The notes: generated by a model not told the origin, from the letters alone. 64,000 bases of DNA from Qipengyuania sp. HL-TH1 (GCF_036365825.1 NZ_CP142675.1:2612501-2676500); one strand, 5' to 3'. Positions 17,423 through 26,734 are shown, counted from the stretch's first letter. Program-made: numbers and translations.

Positions 17423-19192
17423 TCAATGGTCGTCGATCGCGCGCAGGAAGCGCTCGCCATAGGCTTCGAGTTTCTTCGCCCCGATGCCGGGGAGCTGGCC
17501 CAGCGCGGCGAGTGTGGCGGGCCGCGCACTGGCCATCTCGCGCAGCGTCGAATCGTGGAAGACGACATAGGGCGGCACCTGCGCTTCTTCGGCGAGTTCC
17601 TTGCGCAACGCGCGAAGCGCCTCGAACAGTGGATCGCCGACCGGATTGGGAGTCGTATCGCCGCGGCGGCGCCGCTGGCGCTTGGGCGGGACGACGATGG
17701 CGACCGCGCTTTCGCCGGTCAAGATCGCGCGCGCCGAGCCGCCCAGCGCCAATCCGCCATGTTCGGTCGCGACCAGATCGCCACGCGCCTGCAGGGCGCG
17801 GGACAGTGGCTGGAGCAGAGCCGCTTCCTCGCCCTCGACGATCCCGAAGACGCTCAGCCGGTCGTGCCCGCGCTGGCGCACGCGCTCGTCCTCGCTCCCG
17901 GTCAGTACCTTTTGCAGATGGCCCATGCCGAAGCTCTGCCCCGTGCGGTACACCGCCGACAGCAGCTTGCGCGCCAGTTCGGTGACATCGGTCACGCTGG
18001 GCTGTTCGAGGCAATTGTCGCAATTGCCGCAGCTCTGGGGCGGGTCCTCGCCGAAATGGCGCAGCAGCACCGCGCGGCGGCAGGCGGCAGTCTCGACCAG
18101 TCCGGCAAGCGCATCGAGCCGCGCGCGCTCGGCATTGCGGCGCCCCTCGTCGACTTCGGCCAGCCGCTGCCGCGCGGTGGCGAAATCGCCCGCGCCCCAG
18201 AACATCACTGCCTGGCTTGGATCGCCGTCGCGCCCCGCGCGCCCCGTTTCCTGGTAATAGCCCTCGATCGACTTGGGCACGCCGACATGCGCGACGAAGC
18301 GCACGTCGGGTTTGTCGATCCCCATGCCGAAGGCGACCGTGGCGACGATGACCATATCCTCGCTGGTCACGAATGCCGCCTGGTTAGCAGCGCGCGTCCC
18401 CGCATCGAGACCCGCGTGATAGGGCAGGACTGCGCGCCCGGTGGCAGCGGCCAGCTTGACCGCCAGCTCCTCCACCTTGCGCCGTGTCGGGGCGTAGACG
18501 ATCCCCGGACCGGGCGCGGCGGCCATCAGATCGGTCAGCTGGCGCACCGGATTGTCGCGGTGGCGAATGGCATAGCGGATATTGGGCCGGTCGAAGCCTG
18601 CGAGCACCAGCCCGTCGTCGGGAATGCCCAGCTGCGTCATCACATCGGCGCGGGTCTGCTTGTCGGCGGTGGCGGTCAGCGCCAGCCGCGGAACCTGCGG
18701 GAAAGCATCGAGCATGCCGCGCAGCATCCGGTAGTCGGGGCGGAAATCATGCCCCCATTCGGACACGCAATGCGCCTCGTCGATCGCGAACAGGCATAGC
18801 GGTGCCGTGCCCAGCAGGTCGCGGAAACCCGGCTGGCTGGCACGTTCGGGCGCGACATAGAGCAGATCGAGCTCGCCTGCGCGGAAAGCGTCCTGCGTTT
18901 CGCGCCAGTCGGCATCGGCGCTGGTCAGCGTCGCCGCGCGGATACCGTTGGCGCGCGCGCTGCGCAGCTGGTCGTGCATCAGCGCGATCAGCGGGCTGAT
19001 CACCACGCAGGTGCCGGGCAGCATGACTGCGGGGAGCTGGTAGGTCAGCGACTTGCCCGCCCCCGTCGGCATCACCGCCAGCGTCGAATCGCCGGCCAGT
19101 ACGCGCGCGACCACCTCTTCCTGCCGCCCGCGGAAGCGATCGAAGCCGAAGGTCTCCTTCAGCGATTGTCCTGCGCGCGCAATTCCGGTCAT
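17423..19192 (-). CDS. recQ: ATP-dependent DNA helicase RecQ
   Basis: A 589-residue 3'-5' helicase for recombinational repair. Motif 0 is FGFDRFRGRQ, Walker A is MPTGAGKSLTYQLPA, and DEAH is IDEAHCVSEWGHDFR. Helicase motifs IV-VI include GIVYAPTRR and YYQETGRAGRDG. The zinc site cysteines are in CRR and CGNCDNC. A winged-helix RQC region and C-terminal HRDC domain (LREMASARPATLAALGQLPG) complete it. The start at 19192 follows the family N-terminus. The SPFH operon lies downstream on the same strand but has its own putative operator. Confidence 0.95.
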   Translation of the reverse strand: MTGIARAGQSLKETFGFDRFRGRQEEVVARVLAGDSTLAVMPTGAGKSLTYQLPAVMLPGTCVVISPLIALMHDQLRSARANGIRAATLTSADADWRETQDAFRAGELDLLYVAPERASQPGFRDLLGTAPLCLFAIDEAHCVSEWGHDFRPDYRMLRGMLDAFPQVPRLALTATADKQTRADVMTQLGIPDDGLVLAGFDRPNIRYAIRHRDNPVRQLTDLMAAAPGPGIVYAPTRRKVEELAVKLAAATGRAVLPYHAGLDAGTRAANQAAFVTSEDMVIVATVAFGMGIDKPDVRFVAHVGVPKSIEGYYQETGRAGRDGDPSQAVMFWGAGDFATARQRLAEVDEGRRNAERARLDALAGLVETAACRRAVLLRHFGEDPPQSCGNCDNCLEQPSVTDVTELARKLLSAVYRTGQSFGMGHLQKVLTGSEDERVRQRGHDRLSVFGIVEGEEAALLQPLSRALQARGDLVATEHGGLALGGSARAILTGESAVAIVVPPKRQRRRRGDTTPNPVGDPLFEALRALRKELAEEAQVPPYVVFHDSTLREMASARPATLAALGQLPGIGAKKLEAYGERFLRAIDDH

Positions 19193-19308
19193 GCCCGCCT
19201 GATGGCAGAAGGAACGGTACACGCAACCGGTCGCGGGCGATTTTCCCCTTGCCCCGCGCCCCGCGGTTGCGCTTTACCCGCGCGACCCATCACCGGAGTA
19301 GAGAAACC

Positions 19309-19599
19309 ATGAACTTCCGTATCGCCCTGACCGCTGCCGCCACGCTCGCCCTTGCCGCCTGCGGCAGCACCGAAGACGCCTCGACCGAAGCCGAAGCCGA
19401 CACCGTCGAAATCGCCGCCGACGACGCGCTGGCCGATGTCGAAGCCGAGCCGGTCGAAGACCCCGCCGCCAATGACGTGGCCACCGAGGCCCCCGATCTG
19501 AGCCCGAGCGAGACCGCGCAGATCCAGGAAGCCGGCGACAATGCGGCCGACACCGCCGCTGCGGCGATGGACGCCATGTCGCAAGACGCCAGCAACTGA
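19309..19599 (+). CDS. small acidic lipoprotein
   Basis: A 96-residue lipoprotein with lipobox LAACG (Cys at about 19). The mature part is almost entirely Ala, Asp, Glu and Thr (for example STEAEADTVEIAADDALAD) and strongly negative. No domain is recognisable. The start at 19309 gives a proper signal peptide and follows CCGGAG. It resembles the acidic lipoproteins at 26373 and 26829 in style but not clearly in sequence. A GC hairpin without a T-run follows its stop. Confidence 0.75.
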   Translation: MNFRIALTAAATLALAACGSTEDASTEAEADTVEIAADDALADVEAEPVEDPAANDVATEAPDLSPSETAQIQEAGDNAADTAAAAMDAMSQDASN

Positions 19600-19691
19600 G
19601 CCTCAAGCGGGCGGGCCTCACGGCTCGCCCGCGCCCAGCCGCGCCGTAGCGTCCTTTGCGCGCGGTGCTTGTGCGCCTAGCTTCCGCAGCC

Positions 19692-19961
19692 ATGAACCGA
19701 TTCATCCCGCTCCTCGCCCTGTTCGCGCTGCCTGCCTGTTCCGGCTACGAGGAGGATACCGAGCCGGTCGGCGCGGTGACACAAAGCGAGGCCGAAGCGC
19801 TCGACGATGCCGCCGAGATGATCGAGCAGCGCCGCCTGCCCGAAGGCGTGGTCCCGCCCGCGCCCGAAGCATCCACCGAGGCCCCCGCAGGCAAGATGCC
19901 CCCCGGTGCAGCCCCGCAGGAATCGGGCGGCCCTGAGCAAATGGAGCTACCCGATGAATGA
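19692..19961 (+). CDS. small acidic lipoprotein
   Basis: The 89-residue product has a short signal peptide and lipobox (LFALPACSG, Cys13), an acidic segment (EAEALDDAAEMIEQRRLPEG) and a Pro-rich tail (VVPPAPEASTEAP). No known domain. It overlaps the downstream acyl-CoA dehydrogenase start by eight bases, so it may be read through into that operon, although the functions look unrelated. Confidence 0.7.
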   Translation: MNRFIPLLALFALPACSGYEEDTEPVGAVTQSEAEALDDAAEMIEQRRLPEGVVPPAPEASTEAPAGKMPPGAAPQESGGPEQMELPDE

Positions 19962-21138
19962 TGCCGTCCACCCCGGCATGGATGCCGAGACCTTCGACCA
20001 GTTTCTCGAACAGCTCGAACGCTATGTCCGCGAGCGGCTGATCCCGGCGGAGAAGGACGTCATCGCGAACGACAAGATCCCCGACGAGATCGTCGCGGAG
20101 ATGAAGGAGATGGGCCTGTTCGGCCTGACCGTCCCCGAAGAATTCGGCGGCGCCGGGCTGAACATCACGCAATATGCCCAGGTCGTGAAGACCATGGCCT
20201 ATGCCGCGCCCGCCTATCGTTCGATCTTCTCGATCAATGTCGGCATGTTCAACTCGGCGATCAAGAACGGCGGGACCGAGGCGCAAAAGGCCGAATGGTG
20301 GCCCAGGATCGCCGCGGGCGCGATCGCCTGCTTCGGCCTGACCGAGCCCGGTTCGGGCAGCGACAGCGCCGCCATGGCGACCACCGCCAAGCCCGATCCC
20401 GAGGGCAATGGCTGGATCCTCAACGGGACCAAGCGCTACATCACCAACGCACCGCATGCCGAGGTCGGGCTGATCATGGCGCGCACCGAGAAGGACGCGC
20501 AGCCCAAGAACGCGCATGTCAGCGCTTTCATCGTGCCGATGGATACGCCGGGCGTATCGACCGGCAGCCCCGACAAGAAAATGGGCCAGGCTGGTAGCCA
20601 TATCTCCGACATCATGCTCGACGACGTGCATGTCCCCGGCGACGCGCTGCTGGGCGAACAGACCGGACAGGGCTTCCGCTTCGCCATGATGAGCCTCGAC
20701 AATGGCCGTATCTCGGTGGGCGCGGCGAGCACCGGCTATGCGCGCCGCGCGCTCGATTCGGCGCTCAAATACGCCAATGAGCGGCAGGCCTTTGGCGAGC
20801 CGATCGCCAATTTCCAGCTGATCCAGCAGATGCTCAGCGAAAGCTGGACCGAAATCTACGCTGCCGAGGCAATGATGGCCGATGTCACCGCGCGGGTCGA
20901 TCGCGGCGAGAACACGGTCAAGCACGCCGCCGCCTTCAAGGTCTTCGCCTCCGAAATGTGCGGCCGCGTGGTCGACCGGGTGGTGCAGATCTACGGCGGT
21001 GCGGGCTATCTCGCAGAATACGACGCCGAACGCTTCTTCCGCGATGCGCGCATCTACCGCATCTATGAAGGCACCACGCAGATCCTCCAGTTGCAGATCG
21101 CCAAGCACATGCTGCGCGATTATGCGGCGGGATTGTAG
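19954..21138 (+). CDS. acyl-CoA dehydrogenase
   Basis: A 394-residue FAD enzyme that oxidises an acyl-CoA to the 2-enoyl-CoA. Motifs are ACFGLTEPGSGSD (FAD binding), WILNGTKRYITNA, and the C-terminal QIYGGAGYLAEYDAERFFRD and IYEGTTQILQ, which hold the substrate and cofactor sites. Electrons would pass to ETF. It heads an operon with a CoA-transferase, thiolase and MaoC protein, suggesting breakdown of one specific acyl compound. Confidence 0.93.
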   Translation: MNDAVHPGMDAETFDQFLEQLERYVRERLIPAEKDVIANDKIPDEIVAEMKEMGLFGLTVPEEFGGAGLNITQYAQVVKTMAYAAPAYRSIFSINVGMFNSAIKNGGTEAQKAEWWPRIAAGAIACFGLTEPGSGSDSAAMATTAKPDPEGNGWILNGTKRYITNAPHAEVGLIMARTEKDAQPKNAHVSAFIVPMDTPGVSTGSPDKKMGQAGSHISDIMLDDVHVPGDALLGEQTGQGFRFAMMSLDNGRISVGAASTGYARRALDSALKYANERQAFGEPIANFQLIQQMLSESWTEIYAAEAMMADVTARVDRGENTVKHAAAFKVFASEMCGRVVDRVVQIYGGAGYLAEYDAERFFRDARIYRIYEGTTQILQLQIAKHMLRDYAAGL

Positions 21139-21141
21139 CGC

Positions 21142-22380
21142 GTGTATCAGCTTCTCGACGGACTGAGCATTATCGAAGCCTCGAGCTTCGTCGCCTCGCC
21201 CACCGCCGGCCTCTATTGCGCGCAACTGGGCGCCGAAGTGATCCGCGTCGATCACAAGGAAGGCGGGCTCGATTACGACCGCTACATGCTGACCGAGCAG
21301 GGCCGCAGCCTGAGCTGGGAAAACCTCAACCGGGCGAAGAAATCGGTCGCGCTCGACCTGCGCAGCGGCGAGGGGCGCGAACTGCTGGTCGCGCTGTCGG
21401 CCAATACGGGCAATCTCATTACCAACCTGCCGGAAAAGAGCTTCCTCGGGCATGATGCCATCGCCGCGCAGCAGCCCGAGGGCGCGCCCGAATTGGTCAG
21501 CGTGCGCATCATGGGCTGGCACGACGGGCGCCAGGCGATGGATTTCACCGTCAATGCGGCAAGCGGCTATCCGCTGATGTGCGGGCCCGAGGACTGGGAC
21601 ATGGCCAATGCGCCGCCGGTCAACCAGGTTCTGCCCGCATGGGATTTCATCACCGGCGCCTATTGCGCCTTCGCGCTGCTTGCCGCGCTGCGCCAGCGCG
21701 ATGCCACGGGCCAGGGCAGCGAATTGCGCGTGCCGCTCGGCGATGTCGCGATCGGGACCATGGCCAATAGCGGCGCCATGGCCGAAATGCTCTATCGCGG
21801 CGGCGACCGCGAACGGCTCGGCAATGCCATCTGGGGCGCGTTCGGGCGCGACTTCCGCAGCCGCGACGGGGTGCGCTTCATGGTCGCGGCACTGACCGCA
21901 AAGCAATGGGACGGCCTCGTCGCCGCCTTCGGGATCGCGGACGCGATTGCCGCGCTCGAGGCCGAGCTGGGCGTGCGCTTCGCCGATGGCGACCGGCCAC
22001 GCTTCGAACACCGCCACCGCCTGTTCGCGCTGTTCCAGGAACGCGCGGACCAGATGGACTGGGACGAACTGTCCGCCAGCCTCGCCGCGCATGGCACCAC
22101 TTTCGAACGCTACCGCACGATGCATGAGGCGGCGAACGACGCCGCACTGGTGGCCGCCAACCCGCTCTTCGGTGCTTCGCCCGCCAATCCCAGCGGCTTC
22201 GAATATCCGGCCACGCGCAGCTTTGCGAACATCCCTTCGCGCGAAGCCGGGGCGCCCGCGCCTGCGCCCTATCTGGGCCAGCATACCGAGGAAGTGCTCG
22301 CCGAACGGCTCGGCCTGTCCTCGGGCGCGATCGGCAAGCTCGTCGACCGCGATATCGCCCGCCTCTCCGACAAGGATTAA
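21142..22380 (+). CDS. CaiB/BaiF (family III) CoA-transferase
   Basis: A 412-residue CoA-transferase. Features are YQLLDGLSIIEASSFVASP at the start, GAEVIRVDHKEGGLDYDR, and NRAKKSVALDLRSGEGREL. These enzymes move CoA between carboxylic acids through an Asp anhydride. It starts with GTG only three bases after the dehydrogenase stop and ends three bases before the thiolase, so it is an internal operon gene. The acid used is not evident. Confidence 0.9.
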   Translation: MYQLLDGLSIIEASSFVASPTAGLYCAQLGAEVIRVDHKEGGLDYDRYMLTEQGRSLSWENLNRAKKSVALDLRSGEGRELLVALSANTGNLITNLPEKSFLGHDAIAAQQPEGAPELVSVRIMGWHDGRQAMDFTVNAASGYPLMCGPEDWDMANAPPVNQVLPAWDFITGAYCAFALLAALRQRDATGQGSELRVPLGDVAIGTMANSGAMAEMLYRGGDRERLGNAIWGAFGRDFRSRDGVRFMVAALTAKQWDGLVAAFGIADAIAALEAELGVRFADGDRPRFEHRHRLFALFQERADQMDWDELSASLAAHGTTFERYRTMHEAANDAALVAANPLFGASPANPSGFEYPATRSFANIPSREAGAPAPAPYLGQHTEEVLAERLGLSSGAIGKLVDRDIARLSDKD

Positions 22381-22383
22381 GCC

Positions 22384-23616
22384 ATGACGACACTCCGCCG
22401 CGTAGCCATCTGCAAGCCCCTGCGTACGCCGGTGGGCAAGTTCCTCGGCAGCCTCGCCCCGCTCGAGGCGGGCGCGCTCGGCGCGGTGATCATCAAGGCG
22501 CTGGTCGAACGCAGCGGCGTCGATCCCATGCGCGTCGACGATGTCGTCTTCAGCCAGGGCTATGGCAGCGGCGAGGCGCCCGCGATCGGGCGCTGGAGCT
22601 GGCTGGCGGCGGGTTATCCGATCGAAGTGCCCGGCTTCCAGCTCGACCGGCGCTGCGGCTCGGGCCTGCAGGCGGTCGCGACTGCGGCGATGATGGTGCA
22701 AACCGGCGTGGCCGATTGCGTGCTCGCGGGCGGGGTCGAGAGCATGTCCAATGTCGAGCATTACACCACCAAGGCGCGCCACGGCGCACGGCTGGGCGAC
22801 ATGGTGCTGTGGGACCGGCTGACGCGCGGCCGGCTGATGAGCCAGCCGATCGAACGCTTCGGGGTGATCACCGGCATGATCGAGACCGCGGAGAATCTCG
22901 CCAAGGATTACGACATCAGCCGCGAGGCCGCCGATGCATTCGCGGTGCGCAGCCACCAGAACGCCGCCCGCGCCTGGGCCGAAGGCCGGTTCGACGAACA
23001 GCTGGTCCCGGTCGAGATCCCCCAGCGGCGCGGCGACCCGGTGGTCTTCGCGCGTGACGAAGGCTTTCGCGAAGACGCCAGCATGGACACGCTGGGCAAG
23101 CTGCGCGCGATCGACGGCAAGCGCGATGCAGATGCGATCGTGACGGCGGGCAATGCCAGCCAGCAGAACGACGCCGCCGCAGCTTGCCTGGTGGTGGCGG
23201 AGGACAAGGTGGAGGAATTGGGCCTCGAACCGATCCTGTGGTTCCATTCATGGAGCGCGGCCGGCTGCGATCCCAGCCGGATGGGGATCGGCCCCGTTCC
23301 CGCGGTCGAACGGCTGTTCGCCAAGACCAATATGGGCTGGGACGATATCGGGCTGATCGAACTCAACGAGGCCTTCGCCCCGCAGGCGCTCGCCGTGCTC
23401 AAGGGCTGGGGCTTCACAGAGGACGACAGCCGCCGCGAGCTGGTCAACGTCAACGGTTCGGGCATTTCGCTGGGCCACCCGATCGGCGCGACGGGGATCC
23501 GCATCCTCGCCGACATGGCGCATGAAATGCAGCGGCGCGAGGTCCGCTACGGGCTCGAGACCATGTGCATCGGCGGGGGCCAGGGAATGGCCGCCGTGTT
23601 CGAACGCGCCGCCTGA
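22384..23616 (+). CDS. thiolase (acetyl-CoA C-acyltransferase)
   Basis: A 410-residue thiolase with the nucleophilic Cys in DRRCGSGLQA, the late His in NGSGISLGHPIGATG and the second Cys in MCIGGGQG. It cleaves 3-ketoacyl-CoA or condenses two acyl-CoAs. In this operon, after a dehydrogenase and a MaoC-type hydratase, a degradative role is likelier. It overlaps the MaoC gene by one base (TGATG). A second, less similar thiolase lies at 31798-32976. Confidence 0.93.
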   Translation: MTTLRRVAICKPLRTPVGKFLGSLAPLEAGALGAVIIKALVERSGVDPMRVDDVVFSQGYGSGEAPAIGRWSWLAAGYPIEVPGFQLDRRCGSGLQAVATAAMMVQTGVADCVLAGGVESMSNVEHYTTKARHGARLGDMVLWDRLTRGRLMSQPIERFGVITGMIETAENLAKDYDISREAADAFAVRSHQNAARAWAEGRFDEQLVPVEIPQRRGDPVVFARDEGFREDASMDTLGKLRAIDGKRDADAIVTAGNASQQNDAAAACLVVAEDKVEELGLEPILWFHSWSAAGCDPSRMGIGPVPAVERLFAKTNMGWDDIGLIELNEAFAPQALAVLKGWGFTEDDSRRELVNVNGSGISLGHPIGATGIRILADMAHEMQRREVRYGLETMCIGGGQGMAAVFERAA

Positions 23617-24470
23617 TGGCCGAGTGGGGCGACTGGATTGGACGCGAACAACGCGCGGCAGACCGGCTCGATCCGGCGCTCGCCGCGCGGTGGTACGCGA
23701 CCTTCGATCACGGCGCCCCCGCCTCTGCCGCCATGCCGCAGGGGATCCATTTCTGCCTCTGCACGCCCGAGGCACCGACCGCACGGCTGGGCCCCGACGG
23801 GCATCCGCTGCGCGAGGACGACCCGGCGAGCTTCCTGCCCCCGATCCCGCTACCGCGGCGGATGTGGGCATCGAGCGCGATCCAGTTTCACGCCCCGATC
23901 GCCGTAGGCGCGACGGTCGAGCGCGTCAGCCGCGTGGTTTCGATCACGCCGAAATCGGGCAGCCGGGGCGACATGGTCTTCGTCGAGATCGATCATGAAA
24001 CCAGCGCCGACGGCATCGCTGCCGTTACCGAGCGCCAGACCGCGGTCTATCTCGAAGCGCTGACGGGTGATGCACCCTTGTCCCCGCCCGAACCGACCCC
24101 GGCTGTCTTCGATCCGCAGGGGTGGGATGGGCACCGCGAACTCGTGCCCGACGAGCGGCTGCTGTTCCGCTATTCGGCGCTGACCTTCAACACGCACCGT
24201 ATCCATTACGATGCGCCCTATGCGCGCGAGGTCGAACGCTATCGCGGGCTGGTCGTCCACGGCCCGCTCACCGCGAGCCTGCTGCTGCAGCTGGCCGGCG
24301 CGCATTTTGGCGAGAACCGCCTCGCCCACTTCGCTTTTCGCGGGGTCAGCCCGGCGATTGCGGGCGAACCGCTCCACCTCGTGCTGCGCGGCGATGGCGG
24401 GGAAATCGAGCTCGGTGCCTTTGCCGGCGATGGACGCCAGGTGACCAAGGCGTCTGCTACTCTCAGCTAA
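23616..24470 (+). CDS. MaoC/FAS1-type acyl-CoA dehydratase (mesaconyl-C4-CoA hydratase-like)
   Basis: A 284-residue double-hotdog protein. The C-terminal half carries the hydratase site: YSALTFNTHRIHYDAPYARE with Asp/His, and GLVVHGPLTASLLLQ. The N-terminal half matches the FAS1-like dehydratase domain (RMWASSAIQFHAPIAVG). Relatives include mesaconyl-C4-CoA hydratase and HTD2-type enzymes. It is the last gene of the acyl-CoA operon, and a small GCGGC-GAA-GCCGC hairpin follows at 24480-24492. Confidence 0.83.
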   Translation: MAEWGDWIGREQRAADRLDPALAARWYATFDHGAPASAAMPQGIHFCLCTPEAPTARLGPDGHPLREDDPASFLPPIPLPRRMWASSAIQFHAPIAVGATVERVSRVVSITPKSGSRGDMVFVEIDHETSADGIAAVTERQTAVYLEALTGDAPLSPPEPTPAVFDPQGWDGHRELVPDERLLFRYSALTFNTHRIHYDAPYAREVERYRGLVVHGPLTASLLLQLAGAHFGENRLAHFAFRGVSPAIAGEPLHLVLRGDGGEIELGAFAGDGRQVTKASATLS

Positions 24471-24516
24471 TCTTCGCGAGCGGCGAAGCCGCGTCGCCTT
24501 CGGCCCTCCGCAATGA

Positions 24517-25287
24517 CTATTCGATGGGATAATCCGCAATCGGCTTCAGCACTGCGTAGGTTTCGGCCCGCGGCTCACGGTCCAGCGCCGGGAAGTCGAT
24601 CTCCGGCGGGACGACGTGCGTATCGGGCAGCCGGTCGAGCAGATCGCGTACCAGCGTCAGCCTCCCGCGTTTCTGGTCGTTGAAGTCAACCAGGGTCCAG
24701 GGGGCATGCGCGGTATGCGTTGCTTCCAGCATGGCTTCGCGTGCGTCGGTATAGGCATCGTAACGCTCGCGCGCGGCAAGATCGATCGGCGACAGCTTCC
24801 AGCGTTTGAGCGGGTCCTCCAGCCGTTCGCGCAGCCGCTCCTCCTGCTGGGCCTGATCGGTCCCGAGCCAGTATTTGAACAGCAGTATGCCGTCGTCGAC
24901 GAGCATCTTCTCGAACGCCGGGGCCTGCTCGAGAAAGCGCGTCACCTGCGCGTCGTCGGCATAGCCCATGACCTTCTCGACGCCCGCGCGATTGTACCAG
25001 CTGCGGTCGAACAGCACGATTTCGCCTGCACTGGGCAGATGATCGACGTAGCGCTGGAAATACCACTGGCTCTGTTCGGCCTCGGTCGGCTTGGCGAGCG
25101 CGACGATATGGCATTGGCGCGGGTTGAGCTTCTCGGACACCGCGCGGATCGCGCCGCCCTTGCCCGCGGTATCGCGCCCTTCGAACAAGACCACGATCCG
25201 CTGCCCCGTCGTGCGCGCCCACCGCGCCATGACGACCAGCTGCTCGCGCAGCGGCGCCATCGCCGTCTCATAGTGCTTGCGTTTCAT
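24517..25287 (-). CDS. ppk2: polyphosphate kinase 2
   Basis: A 256-residue PPK2. Walker A is FEGRDTAGKGGAIRA, and the lid/Walker B region includes IVLFDRSWYNRAGVEKVMG and FLEQAPAFEKML. These enzymes phosphorylate nucleoside diphosphates or monophosphates with polyphosphate. The single-domain length fits class I, but substrate preference cannot be read directly. GGAG nine bases before ATG 25287 supports the start. It is divergent from phhA, with 58 bases between. Confidence 0.92.
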   Translation of the reverse strand: MKRKHYETAMAPLREQLVVMARWARTTGQRIVVLFEGRDTAGKGGAIRAVSEKLNPRQCHIVALAKPTEAEQSQWYFQRYVDHLPSAGEIVLFDRSWYNRAGVEKVMGYADDAQVTRFLEQAPAFEKMLVDDGILLFKYWLGTDQAQQEERLRERLEDPLKRWKLSPIDLAARERYDAYTDAREAMLEATHTAHAPWTLVDFNDQKRGRLTLVRDLLDRLPDTHVVPPEIDFPALDREPRAETYAVLKPIADYPIE

Positions 25288-25345
25288 CGCGCCTCGCTCC
25301 TGCCATTTGTATGCATGCGGCAATGATAGTATTAGCGCCGACCAT

Positions 25346-26284
25346 ATGGCTACACTTACACAGACCGAACAGGACTTTACCCGCCTGCCCGACCTTCCGG
25401 CAGAGGTGTTCACCGCGCCGCTGAAGAAACCCGCACATGTGGGCGACGACTGGCTCGAACCAAAACAGACCGACTATACCGCCGAAGACGACGCGATCTG
25501 GAACGATCTGTTTGCGCGGCAGATGGCCGTGCTGCCCGGCCGTGCGGCGACCGCGTTCATGGCGGGTCTGGAGAAACTGAACCTCGACCGCGGGGGCGTG
25601 CCCGAATTCGGCACATTGTCCGAAGACCTCGATACGCTCACCGGGTGGAGCGTGGTGCCCGTGCCCATGCTGATTCCCGATCACGTGTTCTTCTGGCACC
25701 TGGCCAACCGGCGTTTCCCGGCGGGCAATTTCATCCGCACGCGCGAGACCTTCGACTACATCCAGGAACCCGACGTGTTCCACGACGTCTTCGGCCACGT
25801 CCCGATGCTGACCGATCCGGTCTATGCCGATTACATGCAGGAATATGGCCGCGCGGGCTGGAAGGCGATGCGCTACAACCGGCTCAAGGCGCTCGGTTCG
25901 CTCTACTGGTACACGGTCGAATTCGGACTGCTGCAGGAAGCCGACGGGATCAAGGCCTATGGCGCGGGGATCCTCTCGGGCCCGACCGAGGTGGTCTATG
26001 CCACCGAGGCCGAGAGCCCCAACCGGATCATGCTCAATGTCGACCGGGTGATGCGCACCGACTACGTGATCAGCGACCTGCAGCCGACCTATTTCGTGAT
26101 CGAGAGTTTCGAAGACCTTTATCGCCAGACGGTCGAGCGCGATTTCGACAAGCTGTACCGGAATTTGGGCGCGGGCTTCACCTATGCCAATACCGCGGTG
26201 ATCGATGTCGACCATGTGGTGAACCGCGGCTCGCTCGAATATACGCTGCGCGGTGGGCGCGAGAGCGGCGCGAAACCGGTCTGA
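25346..26284 (+). CDS. phhA: phenylalanine 4-monooxygenase
   Basis: The 312-residue enzyme converts phenylalanine to tyrosine with tetrahydropterin and iron. The two iron-binding His are in EPDVFHDVFGHVPMLTDP, and the Glu ligand is in LYWYTVEFGLL. The region GAGILSGPTEVVYA matches the bacterial family. Length is slightly above that of Pseudomonas PhhA. No pterin dehydratase (phhB) gene is adjacent. The downstream end meets the terminator of the opposing lipoprotein gene. Confidence 0.95.
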   Translation: MATLTQTEQDFTRLPDLPAEVFTAPLKKPAHVGDDWLEPKQTDYTAEDDAIWNDLFARQMAVLPGRAATAFMAGLEKLNLDRGGVPEFGTLSEDLDTLTGWSVVPVPMLIPDHVFFWHLANRRFPAGNFIRTRETFDYIQEPDVFHDVFGHVPMLTDPVYADYMQEYGRAGWKAMRYNRLKALGSLYWYTVEFGLLQEADGIKAYGAGILSGPTEVVYATEAESPNRIMLNVDRVMRTDYVISDLQPTYFVIESFEDLYRQTVERDFDKLYRNLGAGFTYANTAVIDVDHVVNRGSLEYTLRGGRESGAKPV

Positions 26285-26317
26285 CGGCATCAGGACTGGA
26301 AAAAACAGGGCCCAACG

Positions 26318-26346
26318 AAAAACGGCCCCGGATCGCTCCGGGGCCG
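26318..26346 (-). terminator. intrinsic terminator of the 83-residue lipoprotein gene
   Basis: CGGCCCCGGA (26323-26332) pairs with TCCGGGGCCG (26337-26346) around a TCGC loop. On the minus strand the stem is followed by five T (complement of 26318-26322). It is close in sequence and identical in loop to the terminator at 26774-26803. Confidence 0.85.
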
Positions 26347-26372
26347 CATGATCGAATGACGATCGACGATGC

Positions 26373-26624
26373 TTACATTTCGTCGATTTCGTCAGCCTGC
26401 TCTTCCATGGATTCTTCCATGGCGTCGGTCTGGTCGTCGATCGCGTCGGCCTGGTCTTCGGTGATTTCACCGGCTTCTTCCAGTGCATCAACCTGGTTGT
26501 CGCGAGCGTCTTCCATCTCTTCGATGTTTTCTTCAGCTTCGTTTTCAGCTGCGCTGTCGCAAGCGGCAAGGCCGAGGCTCATGGCGGCGGCGGAAGCGAT
26601 GATCGTGGCTTTGGTGAACTTCAT
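26373..26624 (-). CDS. small highly acidic lipoprotein, tandem paralogue A
   Basis: An 83-residue lipoprotein with lipobox LGLAACD (Cys22). The mature chain is Asp/Glu-rich and likely helical: EALEEAGEIT-like phrasing appears as DALEEAGEITEDQADAIDD, then DAMEESMEEQADEIDEM. It is a clear paralogue of the 85-residue protein at 26829-27086 (shared AGEITx3ADAI core, signal peptide and leader AAAGGGGATAC). Upstream is a GGAAC-N16-CGTT promoter that fits the EcfG general-stress sigma factor. Function unknown. Confidence 0.8.
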   Translation of the reverse strand: MKFTKATIIASAAAMSLGLAACDSAAENEAEENIEEMEDARDNQVDALEEAGEITEDQADAIDDQTDAMEESMEEQADEIDEM

Positions 26625-26709
26625 TACGTATCCCCTTTAACCTTTAGGTTCGCGCCGCGTCGCGACGCTCGTGCACGCCGCGTATTCGAAATGCGGCGAG
26701 AATGTGATG

Positions 26710-26734
26710 AACGGGCGAATAGCCGCCCGGTTCC
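26710..26734 (-). promoter_or_regulatory. EcfG-type (general stress) promoter
   Basis: On the minus strand GGAAC (26734-26730) and CGTT (26713-26710) are separated by exactly 16 bases. This is the consensus for EcfG, the alphaproteobacterial general-stress sigma factor. It points at the acidic lipoprotein whose ATG is at 26624, giving a leader of roughly 80 bases. Confidence 0.6.

Noticed and set aside
19607-19632. GCGGGCG/CGCCCGC hairpin after the acidic lipoprotein gene as an intrinsic terminator
   Set aside because: The stem is good but no T-run follows on either strand, so termination cannot be claimed.
19702-23247. Very long minus-strand open frame (over 1100 residues) opposite the acyl-CoA operon
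   Set aside because: It is a codon-bias shadow: the plus-strand genes beneath it have clear enzyme motifs, while the long frame has His/Arg/Ala-biased composition and no domains.
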